This document shows positions 1-8,149 of a stretch of 64,000 bases of DNA, in pieces. The notes under the pieces were generated by a model that had not been told where the DNA came from, did no database searches, and saw only the letters and a list, made by a program, of their open reading frames with translations. The DNA is from Peristeroidobacter soli. GTDB taxonomy: Bacteria > Pseudomonadota > Gammaproteobacteria > Steroidobacterales > Steroidobacteraceae. Position 1 is the stretch's first letter. Each line of letters begins with the position of its first letter. Made by a program: the position numbers and the translations under genes. The stretch spans positions 1 to 64,000 of the forward strand of contig NZ_RYEV01000005.1 in the NCBI RefSeq assembly GCF_004138485.1, given 5' to 3'.

Positions 1-835
1 ATTCGCCGTCGGAGTCGCCGCTGAATGAATGGAGCACGGTCTGCGTGCCGTCGGGCGTGATCATGAATACGGTGCCCAGATCATTCTCACCACCGCCCTG
101 GCTGGCTCCGTAGAGATTGCCGTCCGGACCCTCGACCAGAGCTCCGGCGGGGTCCCAGGCGCCCGGCGGACTTCCGAAAGCGTAGAGCTCCGAGCCGGTC
201 GCCGGCTCACATGAAACCTTCGAGTTGTTTGCCGCCGTGTCGCCGCCCGTTCCTGAGCCGTTGTTCACCGTGCAGCGCGACCCTGTGGGGCTGCTGCGAA
301 CGACGATGTTGTAGGCAGTGCCGCTGGCGACAGCCGTCGGCATCGTGAACGTCGTTGCGTTGGCAGGCACATTCAATGTGTCGTTGCCGTTCGCGAGGAC
401 CAGCCCGGTGGAGGTCAGTCCGTCGACCGAGCCGCCGACGGTTGCCGTGATTTGCGTGCAGGCAATCGCGACATTCGCGATGTCGCTCGCTGCCACCGTG
501 CCTGAGCCCTGAGTGACTGCGCACTGATATCCGGCGGGCTGTGTGCCAACAGAGATGCTGTACGAAGTACCGCTGGGCACTTTCGTATTCAGGGTGAATG
601 GCCCATTGGTGGAGATCGTCTGCGCACTCTCGCCGTTGTCGGTCACAGAAAGTTGCGCACCATCGGGCAGACCGGAGACGGTGCCGCCGACGGCGAAGGT
701 CGGAGGAGGGGCGTCATTGTTGCCGCCGTTGTTTCCGGCGTCAGCGCCACTGCCGTTGCTTCCACCACCGCCACCGCACGCAGCGAGTGCGATGGTGAGC
801 ATAAGGACGCTGAGCCCTCGAAGAGACGTTTTCAT
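1..835 (-). CDS. GloVer-repeat lipoprotein, 3' end outside window
   Basis: The frame is open from the ATG at 835 to the left edge (278 codons seen). It begins with a lipoprotein signal (hydrophobic stretch ending in LAAC at about residue 20), then a Gly/Asn-rich linker, then two domains of about 80 residues of the form GGTVSGLPDG...CAVTQGSGTV, and then the first GloVer repeats (GPDGNLYGAS, GTVFMITPDGTQTVL; TIGR03803, Gloeo_Verruco repeat). It is probably an outer-membrane-anchored surface protein of unknown function. DNA from about 1 to 600 is almost identical to 32590-33190, inside the paralogue at 31658-33520, so the two arose by recent duplication or conversion. I see no T3SS-type promoter box upstream. 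Confidence 0.85.
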   Translation of the reverse strand, partial: MKTSLRGLSVLMLTIALAACGGGGGSNGSGADAGNNGGNNDAPPPTFAVGGTVSGLPDGAQLSVTDNGESAQTISTNGPFTLNTKVPSGTSYSISVGTQPAGYQCAVTQGSGTVAASDIANVAIACTQITATVGGSVDGLTSTGLVLANGNDTLNVPANATTFTMPTAVASGTAYNIVVRSSPTGSRCTVNNGSGTGGDTAANNSKVSCEPATGSELYAFGSPPGAWDPAGALVEGPDGNLYGASQGGGENDLGTVFMITPDGTQTVLHSFSGDSDGE

Positions 836-998
836 CAGTTGATTCCGTTGTTGCCTGACGGCTGCGACCCATCGCACCCGAACATGATGGGCATGATCCG
901 TGGAGGGCTCGGGCAATCGAACTGACTGAACGGGCGGGGTGGAGCTTTGCGCCGGGTGGGTGGGGCGCGTGATTCGCGGAAATTCCCATGCGCGCGCT

Positions 999-3083
999 CT
1001 AGCTCGCCAGCATCCGCATCAGATCGGCCGAGAATTTGGCCCCGGTGCGAAACGCATGCGCTTCCACGGGCTGCGATCGATAGGCGAGATAATCCGTGTT
1101 CGCACGAATGTAGAAGCCGTGGTTAGCCGCGAAAGATAACGCCTGCTCGTGCAGCGGATGATCTTCCTGGCTCACTGGATGTTCCTCTTGCACTTGCTTC
1201 GCCAGTTGATCCTGCCAATTGTGAGAATTCTCGTGGCATAGCCCGGCGATCATGTCCTCGAAATCCAGGAACTGGCGATTGACCGTGCCCACCAGGATGA
1301 CTCGCTGGTCTCGCAGCCAGCGATAGCCCTTCACATCCGGATCGGTGGTGAAGCGGATATCTTGTGGCGGTTCGCAATTCAGCGCTCTACTGTGCGCCTG
1401 CGCGATCTTCATCATGATGTCGCGCATTTGCCCGGGCGTGTACGTGTGCCACAGGTCGCGCGCTTCCCGCAGCATCTTCTTGTCCCGTTGCAACCAGCTC
1501 ATGAGCGTCCGGCGTTGCTCCTTCTCATGTCGTAGGAATGCAGGGCTGAGCTGCATCGCGCGGTACAGCTTGGACTGCGCATCCAGGAACGGCCGCCAGC
1601 GCGGATCGTTCGGCGGTTGGCCGCGCAGATGGCCGCGCACTTGCCGCAGCAGGATCAATTGCTCACGCACCGGCAATTTCATGAGGACGGCCAAGCTGGT
1701 CCTCTGGACCAGTTGGCGAGCCTGCTTCGCGCGCTGCGTAATCGAACTTTCGCGCTCCAGCTGAGCGATCTGTTCCACGGTGTCCGCGATCAACATCGCA
1801 ACCTTTTGATCCGCGGCCTCGACAGTCAGCTGCAATGTTTCCAGTGCCTTTGCATAGTCGGGTGCAGCTTCGCCGGGATCTCTCCGAGCGCCCTGCGGTG
1901 AAGTAGGCAGCTGAGCCAGCAGTGCCTGGAATTCCTTCATGTCGGGATCGTCAGCGGCGCTGTCCAGATCGTCGACGCGTTCGAGATAGCGTCGCTGCCG
2001 AGACAGCTCGCGAAAATATTGTTCCTCCGCGGTGCGCGGCGTCCCAGGCTGGCGCTGCGTGTTGTGTTCGGCGACTTCCCTCAGCAACGCCTTGGCCTGC
2101 CGGGATTTGTCGAGCACCAACGCCTTGCCGGGCGAGGTATCGAAGTTGTGCCCCTCGACGAACCGGTTGTAGAGATCGGCTTGCGCCTGGTTCTTCGGCT
2201 GGATATGCACGGCTCTCCAGTTTGCGGTGGCGGAGTACCGGGCCGACAGTGCCGCTGGCGCGAGCTTCGGATGCGTCCTGTCGAGCGCATCGAGCAGATT
2301 GTCTCCAGCGTGTTCGAGCTCATCGCGCGCCGCACGCAGTTGGGCCTCGGTCGCGCCGGGTTTGAACTCGCACGCTTTGTTGGCCTGGTCGAATGCCTTC
2401 AAGGCAGCCGACAGGACCGGCCCTTTCCACAAGATTCCTGCCGCGATCTGCCTCGCGGTGCCGAAGCCCATCTTTTGGAGCTCGTTCCGGTGCTTTGCTT
2501 TGAGTCCCTCCACGGCACGAGAGCTATCGGCTTGCGTCGTGATCAGTGCCGAAAGTTGATCGCGCAAAGGGCGCAACTCCTCCGGAACAGAGTCTCCCGC
2601 GGCAGCGAGACATCGTTCGTGCAACGCCTTTTCGAGATGCAGCACCTTTTTTCCCGGCCACTGCCGCTCGAGCACGGTCCGCAGCAGATCGCCGAATGCT
2701 TCTTCGCTGAATTGCGGATCGCTCAATGCCCACTGCTGTTTCGCCTCCGACAGTTTGCGAAGGTCGGCCGCAAGTCCCGCGGCGCTGGCCTGCCTGGACG
2801 CCAGTCGATCCAACAATGCTTCGATCTGACTGCGTGCATGCCGCTGCTGAACGCAGGCCGCTGCGCGTCGAACGCAACGTGGCACGACGGTGACTATCGA
2901 TGACAACCGCCGGCGGATCTGCTCGATCCCACGCGCAATCCTGTGTCGAAATCCCTGGGGCGGGGCGGTGCCGACGTCATGTCCCGCCAGCGCAGTCTGC
3001 TGTGGGTCCGGTGCGGCGCCGGACGATGCTGCACCAGTCTCGGTGGGGGACTTTGATCGAATACTCCCCCAACTCCAACCCAT
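999..3083 (-). CDS. Predicted T3SS effector, zincin-type metalloprotease
   Basis: 694 residues, no Sec signal. The C-terminal domain carries an HExxH zinc motif (HENSH, 617-621) and a conserved Glu in QPVEAHAF (E674), the arrangement of a gluzincin-like protease; a beta strand typical of zincins (IRFTTDPDVKGY) precedes it. The middle is long and helical. The N-terminus (TALAGHDVGTA, then GFRHRIARGIEQIRRRLSS) is shared with the 686-residue paralogue at 8150-10210 and is a likely secretion/targeting region. The start at 3083 has a good ribosome site (GAGGAAG) and lies about 30 nt after a T3SS-type promoter box at 3115-3140. The protease activity and effector role are inferred. No named effector family was recognised; M91 (NleD-like) is the nearest idea. 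Confidence 0.7.
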   Translation of the reverse strand: MGWSWGSIRSKSPTETGAASSGAAPDPQQTALAGHDVGTAPPQGFRHRIARGIEQIRRRLSSIVTVVPRCVRRAAACVQQRHARSQIEALLDRLASRQASAAGLAADLRKLSEAKQQWALSDPQFSEEAFGDLLRTVLERQWPGKKVLHLEKALHERCLAAAGDSVPEELRPLRDQLSALITTQADSSRAVEGLKAKHRNELQKMGFGTARQIAAGILWKGPVLSAALKAFDQANKACEFKPGATEAQLRAARDELEHAGDNLLDALDRTHPKLAPAALSARYSATANWRAVHIQPKNQAQADLYNRFVEGHNFDTSPGKALVLDKSRQAKALLREVAEHNTQRQPGTPRTAEEQYFRELSRQRRYLERVDDLDSAADDPDMKEFQALLAQLPTSPQGARRDPGEAAPDYAKALETLQLTVEAADQKVAMLIADTVEQIAQLERESSITQRAKQARQLVQRTSLAVLMKLPVREQLILLRQVRGHLRGQPPNDPRWRPFLDAQSKLYRAMQLSPAFLRHEKEQRRTLMSWLQRDKKMLREARDLWHTYTPGQMRDIMMKIAQAHSRALNCEPPQDIRFTTDPDVKGYRWLRDQRVILVGTVNRQFLDFEDMIAGLCHENSHNWQDQLAKQVQEEHPVSQEDHPLHEQALSFAANHGFYIRANTDYLAYRSQPVEAHAFRTGAKFSADLMRMLAS

Positions 3084-3114
3084 GTGATCTTCCTCGGTCT
3101 TGAACTCCAGATGG

Positions 3115-3140
3115 GTAACGGTGCTGGCGCAGAAGGTTCG
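3115..3140 (-). promoter_or_regulatory. T3SS-type ECF promoter box for the 694-aa effector
   Basis: Read on the minus strand: CGAACC, 15 nt, GTTACCCAT. It matches the motif before sctR and the other effector genes with one change in the -35 element (C for G). It lies back to back with a plus-strand copy at 3151-3176. Confidence 0.65.
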
Positions 3141-3150
3141 CGCTACAGCC

Positions 3151-3176
3151 CGAACCTTTTCTGCGGATGCCGTTAC
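3151..3176 (+). promoter_or_regulatory. T3SS-type ECF promoter box facing the GloVer lipoprotein
   Basis: CGAACC, 15 nt, GTTACTAG. It has the same spacing and elements as the box on the opposite strand at 3115-3140. It points at the lipoprotein gene that starts at 3264, which puts a surface lipoprotein in the candidate T3SS regulon. Confidence 0.55.
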
Positions 3177-3263
3177 TAGCGTCGTTGGATTCCTTCAGAC
3201 GTCCGCGGGCGCAAGAGGACAAACCTCGCCAGCATCCCGCAGTCCTCCACACGAATGATGCTC

Positions 3264-5720
3264 ATGAAACAGCTGCTCTCATGGTTCGCCGTCGTCCTGC
3301 TCGCCAGCGTCCTGGCCGCTTGCCGCTGGGATGACCGGTCCGTCTTCCATGCCTCCTTCAGCAGTGTTCCGCAGCCCACCGTTTCCGACGTGGCGCCGCC
3401 GACATTCGCCATCGGCGGAACTGTCGCGGGTCTCGGCGATCTTGCAGGCCTGCAACTGAGCGATGGCATCGATACCATCACGGTCGGCCCCGGCGATGCG
3501 ACGTTCGTCTTCCCGACGCGCGTGCCATCCGGCACGTCCTATGTCATCGGCATCGTCAATGAACCTGCTGGCAAGACGTGTACGGTCGCCGGTGGCTCCG
3601 GCACGGTCGATTCGGCCGACATCGCCAACGCTGTCGTGACCTGCTCGGATCGGGCCTTTCAGCTCGGCGGCACCATCCAAGGGTTGAGCACCGCGGGCCT
3701 CGTGCTGGCCAATGGCGAAACGACACTCGCGGTCGCTGCGGACGCAGCGAGTTTCACGATGCCGGCGCTCGTCGCGTTCGGCAGCAGTTATTCGGTAACG
3801 GTGGAGACACAGCCGCTCGGGCTTGCCTGCGCGGTGAGCAACGGTGCCGGCATCATGCCGGCGAGTGATCTCACGGCGGTGTCGGTCATCTGCACCGATC
3901 GATCGTTCTCGCTGGGCGGGAACATCAGTGGGCTGGGTAGCTACGCGGGCCTGGTACTCGCGAACGGCCCCGACCTTCTCGACGTCAATGCCGGGGCGAC
4001 CGCATTCACGATGCCTACACCGGTGCCGTACAGCAGCGCCTATGACATCACGGTCCAGCGCTCTCCGGCGGGTCTGACCTGCTCAGTCACGCAGGGCTCC
4101 GGTTCCATGACCCCCGGCGATATCACCAACGTCGCTGTCACTTGTTCGGATCAGTCTTATTCGCTCGGCGGCTCGATCAGCGGCTTGACCGTGCCGGGGC
4201 TCGTGCTCGCGAACGGACCGGATCTGCTGACGGTTTCTGCGAACTCAACCGGTTTCACGATGCCGTCAGCGGTTGCATTCACCAGTCCGTACGCGCTGGT
4301 GGTTCAGTCACAGCCGACGAACTTCACCTGCACGATCGGCAACGGTACGGGCACGATGGGCGCGGGGCCGGTCACGGATGTCACGGTGACGTGCGCTCAG
4401 GCGACCTTCACGATCGGCGGATCGATCAGCGGGCTGACGACCAATGGGCTCGTTCTATCGAACGGCAGTGACAGGTTGCCGATACTGCCCAATGCGGCGA
4501 CGTTCACGATGCCCACGCCCGTGGCCAACGGCGCAAGCTACGAGGTGACCACGGTCAGTAGTCCGGCAGCCGTGCGTTGTACAGTCAACAACGGTTCGGG
4601 CGTTGCGGGCGCGGCGCCGCTGTCGATCAGCATCTCGTGCGGGCAGGCAACCCTCTCAGCGCTGCATGTATTCGAAGATCCCGATCTGGGCGCCAACCCC
4701 GAAAATGCCCATGTCATTCAAGGCAGGGATGGCAACTTCTACGGAACGACGGGCAAGGGCGGCGCCTATGGCGGCGGCACGGCTTTCAAGCTCACGCCGT
4801 CGGGTGAGCACACGTTACTTTGGTCGTTCGGCTCGGGAGTAGATGGTCAGGAGCCGATGGCCAGCCTCATTCAAGGTCGCGATGGCAATTTCTACGGGAC
4901 CACGGCCTTTGGCGGAGGTCCGACGAGCTATGGTACTGCGTTCAAACTGACGCCGGGCGGCGCTGAAAACGTGCTCTGGTCGTTCGGCGCCGGCGAAGAC
5001 GGACGCAACCCGACCGCGCCTCTGCTGGAAGCGAGCGATGGGAATTTCTACGGTCTCACCAGCAGGGGCGGCGCCTCAGGTCTCCTCGGCGCGATCTTCC
5101 GGCTGACGCCCTCCGGGATGGAAACGGTGATGGTGTCTTTCTCCTCGGCGAACTGCCAGGGAGCCTTCCCCAATCTGGGGGGCCTGATTCAGGGCCGCGA
5201 CGGCAAGCTCTATGGCACGACATACGACGGCGGTGCGCGCGGCGGGGGTAACGTCGTCAGCATGACACTGGACGGAGTTTGCACCTCGGTGGCGAGCTTC
5301 TCCACGAACGACGGCGGGCCGTACTACCTCATCGGCAGTCTCGTGCAGGCCAGCGACGGCAATTTCTATGGTGCGAGCATGGCGGGTGGCACAGCGAATA
5401 ATGGCGCTCTCTTCAGGATGACGCCGTCGGGTGTCGTGACGCTGCTGGATGTGTTCAAGGACGGCACTCTCAATGGATCGCAGCCTGCCGGCGGCCTCAT
5501 CCAGGCCAATGACGGCAACTTGTATGGAGTGACCACGACGGGCGGCGCCTACGGGCACGGCGTTCTGTATCGACTGACGCTGGCGGGTGAGGAGACTGCC
5601 TTGTACTCGTTCGAGTCCTCGCCCGGCGATGGCGTGATCCAGGGAGCAGACGGCGGTTTGTATGGGATGACGACGGGGGGTGGCGCCGAGGGCTACGGCA
5701 TGGTGTTTCAAGTGAAGTAA
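3264..5720 (+). CDS. GloVer-repeat surface lipoprotein
   Basis: 818 residues. Lipoprotein signal (MKQLLSW...SVLAAC, Cys at about 19). Five tandem domains of about 80 residues follow (GGTVAGLGDLAGLQLSDG ... CTVAGGSGTVDSADI), each with a Cys pair, then about seven GloVer repeats (QGRDGNFYGTT, GTAFKLTPSG; TIGR03803), which probably form a beta-propeller. ATGs also exist at 3255 and 3258; 3264 is chosen because it starts a canonical signal peptide. It is paralogous to the proteins at 1-835 and 31658-33520. A T3SS-type promoter box lies 90 nt upstream. Function unknown; a surface or adhesive role is a guess. Confidence 0.85.
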   Translation: MKQLLSWFAVVLLASVLAACRWDDRSVFHASFSSVPQPTVSDVAPPTFAIGGTVAGLGDLAGLQLSDGIDTITVGPGDATFVFPTRVPSGTSYVIGIVNEPAGKTCTVAGGSGTVDSADIANAVVTCSDRAFQLGGTIQGLSTAGLVLANGETTLAVAADAASFTMPALVAFGSSYSVTVETQPLGLACAVSNGAGIMPASDLTAVSVICTDRSFSLGGNISGLGSYAGLVLANGPDLLDVNAGATAFTMPTPVPYSSAYDITVQRSPAGLTCSVTQGSGSMTPGDITNVAVTCSDQSYSLGGSISGLTVPGLVLANGPDLLTVSANSTGFTMPSAVAFTSPYALVVQSQPTNFTCTIGNGTGTMGAGPVTDVTVTCAQATFTIGGSISGLTTNGLVLSNGSDRLPILPNAATFTMPTPVANGASYEVTTVSSPAAVRCTVNNGSGVAGAAPLSISISCGQATLSALHVFEDPDLGANPENAHVIQGRDGNFYGTTGKGGAYGGGTAFKLTPSGEHTLLWSFGSGVDGQEPMASLIQGRDGNFYGTTAFGGGPTSYGTAFKLTPGGAENVLWSFGAGEDGRNPTAPLLEASDGNFYGLTSRGGASGLLGAIFRLTPSGMETVMVSFSSANCQGAFPNLGGLIQGRDGKLYGTTYDGGARGGGNVVSMTLDGVCTSVASFSTNDGGPYYLIGSLVQASDGNFYGASMAGGTANNGALFRMTPSGVVTLLDVFKDGTLNGSQPAGGLIQANDGNLYGVTTTGGAYGHGVLYRLTLAGEETALYSFESSPGDGVIQGADGGLYGMTTGGGAEGYGMVFQVK

Positions 5721-5980
5721 CGCGGCGTGTGGCGCATCGTCTCGGCCGTGACGAGTGCAAAGAAACGCTCGACATGATCGAGCCTGTTGCGTCGGCACGT
5801 TGGCCTCGATGGTGCGCAGAAGGCCCAAGACTCCTGATGTCGATGCCGCGGTTTGCAGGTTCTGCTTTCGCTTCGCTCAGAACAAGTTCGATCCGTCGCC
5901 GACCGCCGGGGGAGTCATCGCCCCATCGGTGAGCTCGGCAGCATTCGCATCAGGCGCACCCGAGCAGGCGGCGCGCTCTG

Positions 5981-6463
5981 CTATGACGTGCGTGGTTTCC
6001 GCGGCACGCCGAGCAGCGCGGCGGTGGTCTGAGCGATCAGTGCATCGATATCCCGAGAGGGGTCACTGCCGAGACGGCCCGCTTCGTCGATCTTCTCGTA
6101 GACCGTGCCGAGCACAGTCAGCAACAAGGTGAACACCGCGTCGCTTCGCTCGCACTCCATGCAATATGCCGCTTTGACGTACTCGCCCATCTGCCTTTCG
6201 CTGTTCCAGCGCTGCACGACGTATTCGGATGAATCCTGTCCCTGCAGCAGGCGGGCGAGCGCGTCCATGTCTTCCACATCCAACGCTGCCGCGTTGGGCG
6301 CGTGGCCAGCGAAATAATCGCCGCGACGAGTGATGGCTTTGCCGAAGGCCTCACGTAGCAAGCGACTCACAACGGCAATCGAAGTGAGCGCGGGCTTCTC
6401 GTGAATCTGCTCCAGCTGTTCGGCGAGGCCGAACGGGCGGCTGTCGGGTTGCTGTGTATTCAT
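5981..6463 (-). CDS. Small helical protein, possible effector partner
   Basis: 160 residues, predicted mostly helical, with no signal peptide and no family recognised. Its ATG overlaps the stop of the ADP-ribosyltransferase-like gene (ATGA at 6460-6463), so the two are translationally coupled. The size and coupling fit an effector chaperone or a second small effector, but the sequence (Cys pair in YCMECERSDAVF at about 99-111) does not look like a classical CesT chaperone. The role is inferred from position only. Confidence 0.6.
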   Translation of the reverse strand: MNTQQPDSRPFGLAEQLEQIHEKPALTSIAVVSRLLREAFGKAITRRGDYFAGHAPNAAALDVEDMDALARLLQGQDSSEYVVQRWNSERQMGEYVKAAYCMECERSDAVFTLLLTVLGTVYEKIDEAGRLGSDPSRDIDALIAQTTAALLGVPRKPRTS

Positions 6464-8016
6464 TCCAATTTACCTTCCACGGTCGGTAGAACTACGGCCT
6501 CGACGATGTACTTGCCGGTTTTCGGGTCGACGTTGACGCTATGGATTGCATAGCGCGTGTTCTCCGGCAGCAGCACTTCCTCTTCGCTTCCCATGATCGA
6601 TGACTTGCCGATGTAGATGCCGCGTACGCCTTCGCCAGTGACGAGTCGCAGCTGCACCTCGTGATTGTTCTTCCCGGAGACATTGCCCTTCTCGCCGTAG
6701 ACTCCGCTGGGGAGCGACAGCGAGTCGAATTGCGGGGACTGGATGATGGTTCCGGGCTTGAGACTCAGCAGCTTTCCTTTATCCGGAAACCAACCCAGGT
6801 TGCGCTTGAGCTCCATGCCCGCGGGCAGTGGCAGGGACACTCGATGCAGCACGTTCGAGAGATCGCGGACGAATTTGTTCACCTTGCCGTCGCGCATTTC
6901 CTTGTTGTCGCCGCAGTTGCTCACGTAGTGGTGGATGAGGTTCATGTCCTGCGGCGGCAGATTCCTGAGTGCTTCGTCATGCTGCTGCAACAGCGCCTCG
7001 TCGGGATTCGTACCCTTCCAGCTTCCGAAGGCGTCTTTGATCATTTCCGCATCGGTTTCACCGAGTTTCACGTAGGAAGCGAGTTTGTGATTCGCGTCGA
7101 CGCGTGCCGCTTCCGTCACCGGAACGGGCGGGAAATGTTTGGCGTGCTCCGCTACTGCGTCGGCACGTGTGCGAGGGATCGGCGGCAGCAGCGCGGCCTG
7201 GCGCTCGGCTTCTTTCCTTGCCGCAGCTTGTGTCGCCTCCTCGGCGGCTGCTTCGGCAACCAGGCGCTCGGCTTCGTCATCCCAAGGAAGCAGATAACTT
7301 CGCTCGAGGATGTATGTCTTCTCCTCGCCTTCTTCCTCGACATGGATCGCTGCGAACCTCGGATTGGGGAGGGCGATGATCTCTGCACACCGCGGCTGGG
7401 GACCCAGCTTCCACAGGACCTTGTCGCCGAGCTCGAGATCGAGCGGAGGCTTCTCATCGACGCGGGCAGCAGGCTCGGCTGCCTGCGCTGGCTGAGCGGC
7501 TTGAGCGGGCTGAGTGGCTTGAGTGGTCTGAGTGGCCTGAGCAGCCGGAGTCGTCACCGCGGTCGCCGACGTCGACGCCGACGCCGACGCCGAAGCGGCG
7601 GGCGTATTTGCGCTGGACGATGCGATATCTGCGACGTGTGGCGGCGGATTCAAATTGTCTTCCGAGATCTCCCCGCTCGCCCTCGGCGCGAGTTGCTCGC
7701 TCGGTACAGCGTTGCCATCGGCTGAAGAGGGTTCCGGGCGTGGAAGCCTGAAAGAGTCGGCAGTGTTCTCGGAAGATGCGCGTCGACCGAAGCACGCTGC
7801 GACGGCACGAAACTGGCGCGAGAAAAAATCTCTGACGCTCGACCAGGTGCTTCGGCGAGGAACGAGGGGCGTTCCTGGCGCTGCCACGTGAACGGTTCTG
7901 CCGCTCGGCAATGCGCCAGCAGCGGGGTGCAATGGCGCGGTTCCCCCCGTCGTGGGTTGAGCTGCGGGCTTGGCGGTGCGCAGGAAGGGCAGGCAGTCTC
8001 GCAAGGGATTGGGCAT
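6460..8016 (-). CDS. Predicted T3SS effector with ADP-ribosyltransferase-like domain
   Basis: 518 residues. The N-terminus is rich in Pro/Ala/Ser and contains a module (TWSSVRDFFSRQFRAVAACF, 57-76) like those in the 456-aa and LRR effectors. Residues 140-185 are a low-complexity A/T/Q/P linker. The C-terminal 150 residues resemble ADP-ribosyltransferase exoenzymes (PF03496-like): a helix HYVSNCGDNKEMRDG, a basic strand LHRVSLPLPAGMELKRNLG, a Ser-rich strand (FDSLSLPSG), and the E-x-E region EEEVLLPENTRYAI (Glu 478-480), as in R-S-E class toxins such as HopU1 and ExoS. The catalytic Arg and STS motifs are less certain. A degenerate T3SS-type box lies upstream at 8098-8122. It probably modifies host proteins. 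Confidence 0.65.
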   Translation of the reverse strand: MPNPLRDCLPFLRTAKPAAQPTTGGTAPLHPAAGALPSGRTVHVAAPGTPLVPRRSTWSSVRDFFSRQFRAVAACFGRRASSENTADSFRLPRPEPSSADGNAVPSEQLAPRASGEISEDNLNPPPHVADIASSSANTPAASASASASTSATAVTTPAAQATQTTQATQPAQAAQPAQAAEPAARVDEKPPLDLELGDKVLWKLGPQPRCAEIIALPNPRFAAIHVEEEGEEKTYILERSYLLPWDDEAERLVAEAAAEEATQAAARKEAERQAALLPPIPRTRADAVAEHAKHFPPVPVTEAARVDANHKLASYVKLGETDAEMIKDAFGSWKGTNPDEALLQQHDEALRNLPPQDMNLIHHYVSNCGDNKEMRDGKVNKFVRDLSNVLHRVSLPLPAGMELKRNLGWFPDKGKLLSLKPGTIIQSPQFDSLSLPSGVYGEKGNVSGKNNHEVQLRLVTGEGVRGIYIGKSSIMGSEEEVLLPENTRYAIHSVNVDPKTGKYIVEAVVLPTVEGKLE

Positions 8017-8097
8017 CTGCTGTCGCCGCCTGACTGCGGTTCCTTAGTCGACTACGTGTGCGCTGTGGAAAATGGGAAAGACACGCTCGACGGTGAG

Positions 8098-8122
8098 TAA
8101 CGAGTGAGCGCGGTAAGTTCAC
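8098..8122 (-). promoter_or_regulatory. Degenerate T3SS-type promoter box for the ADP-ribosyltransferase gene
   Basis: Minus strand: TGAACT, 14 nt, GTTACTCAC. The -10 part is identical to the consensus; the -35 part matches four of six positions. It lies 82 nt upstream of the ATG at 8016. Confidence 0.45.
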
Positions 8123-8149
8123 GCGCCACGCGAGACGGACAGCGCACAT

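Noticed and set aside
2019-2903. Plus-strand frame opposite the 694-aa protease gene
   Set aside because: No homology or start signal; the minus-strand protein has a paralogue and a promoter box.
5076-5828. Minus-strand frame opposite the GloVer lipoprotein
   Set aside because: Repeats reflect the GloVer coding repeats; no independent features.
7480-7620. Short repeats in DNA (TGAGCGGCTTGAGCGGGCTG type)
   Set aside because: They encode the Ala/Gln/Thr/Pro linker of the ADP-ribosyltransferase protein; not a CRISPR or regulatory array.
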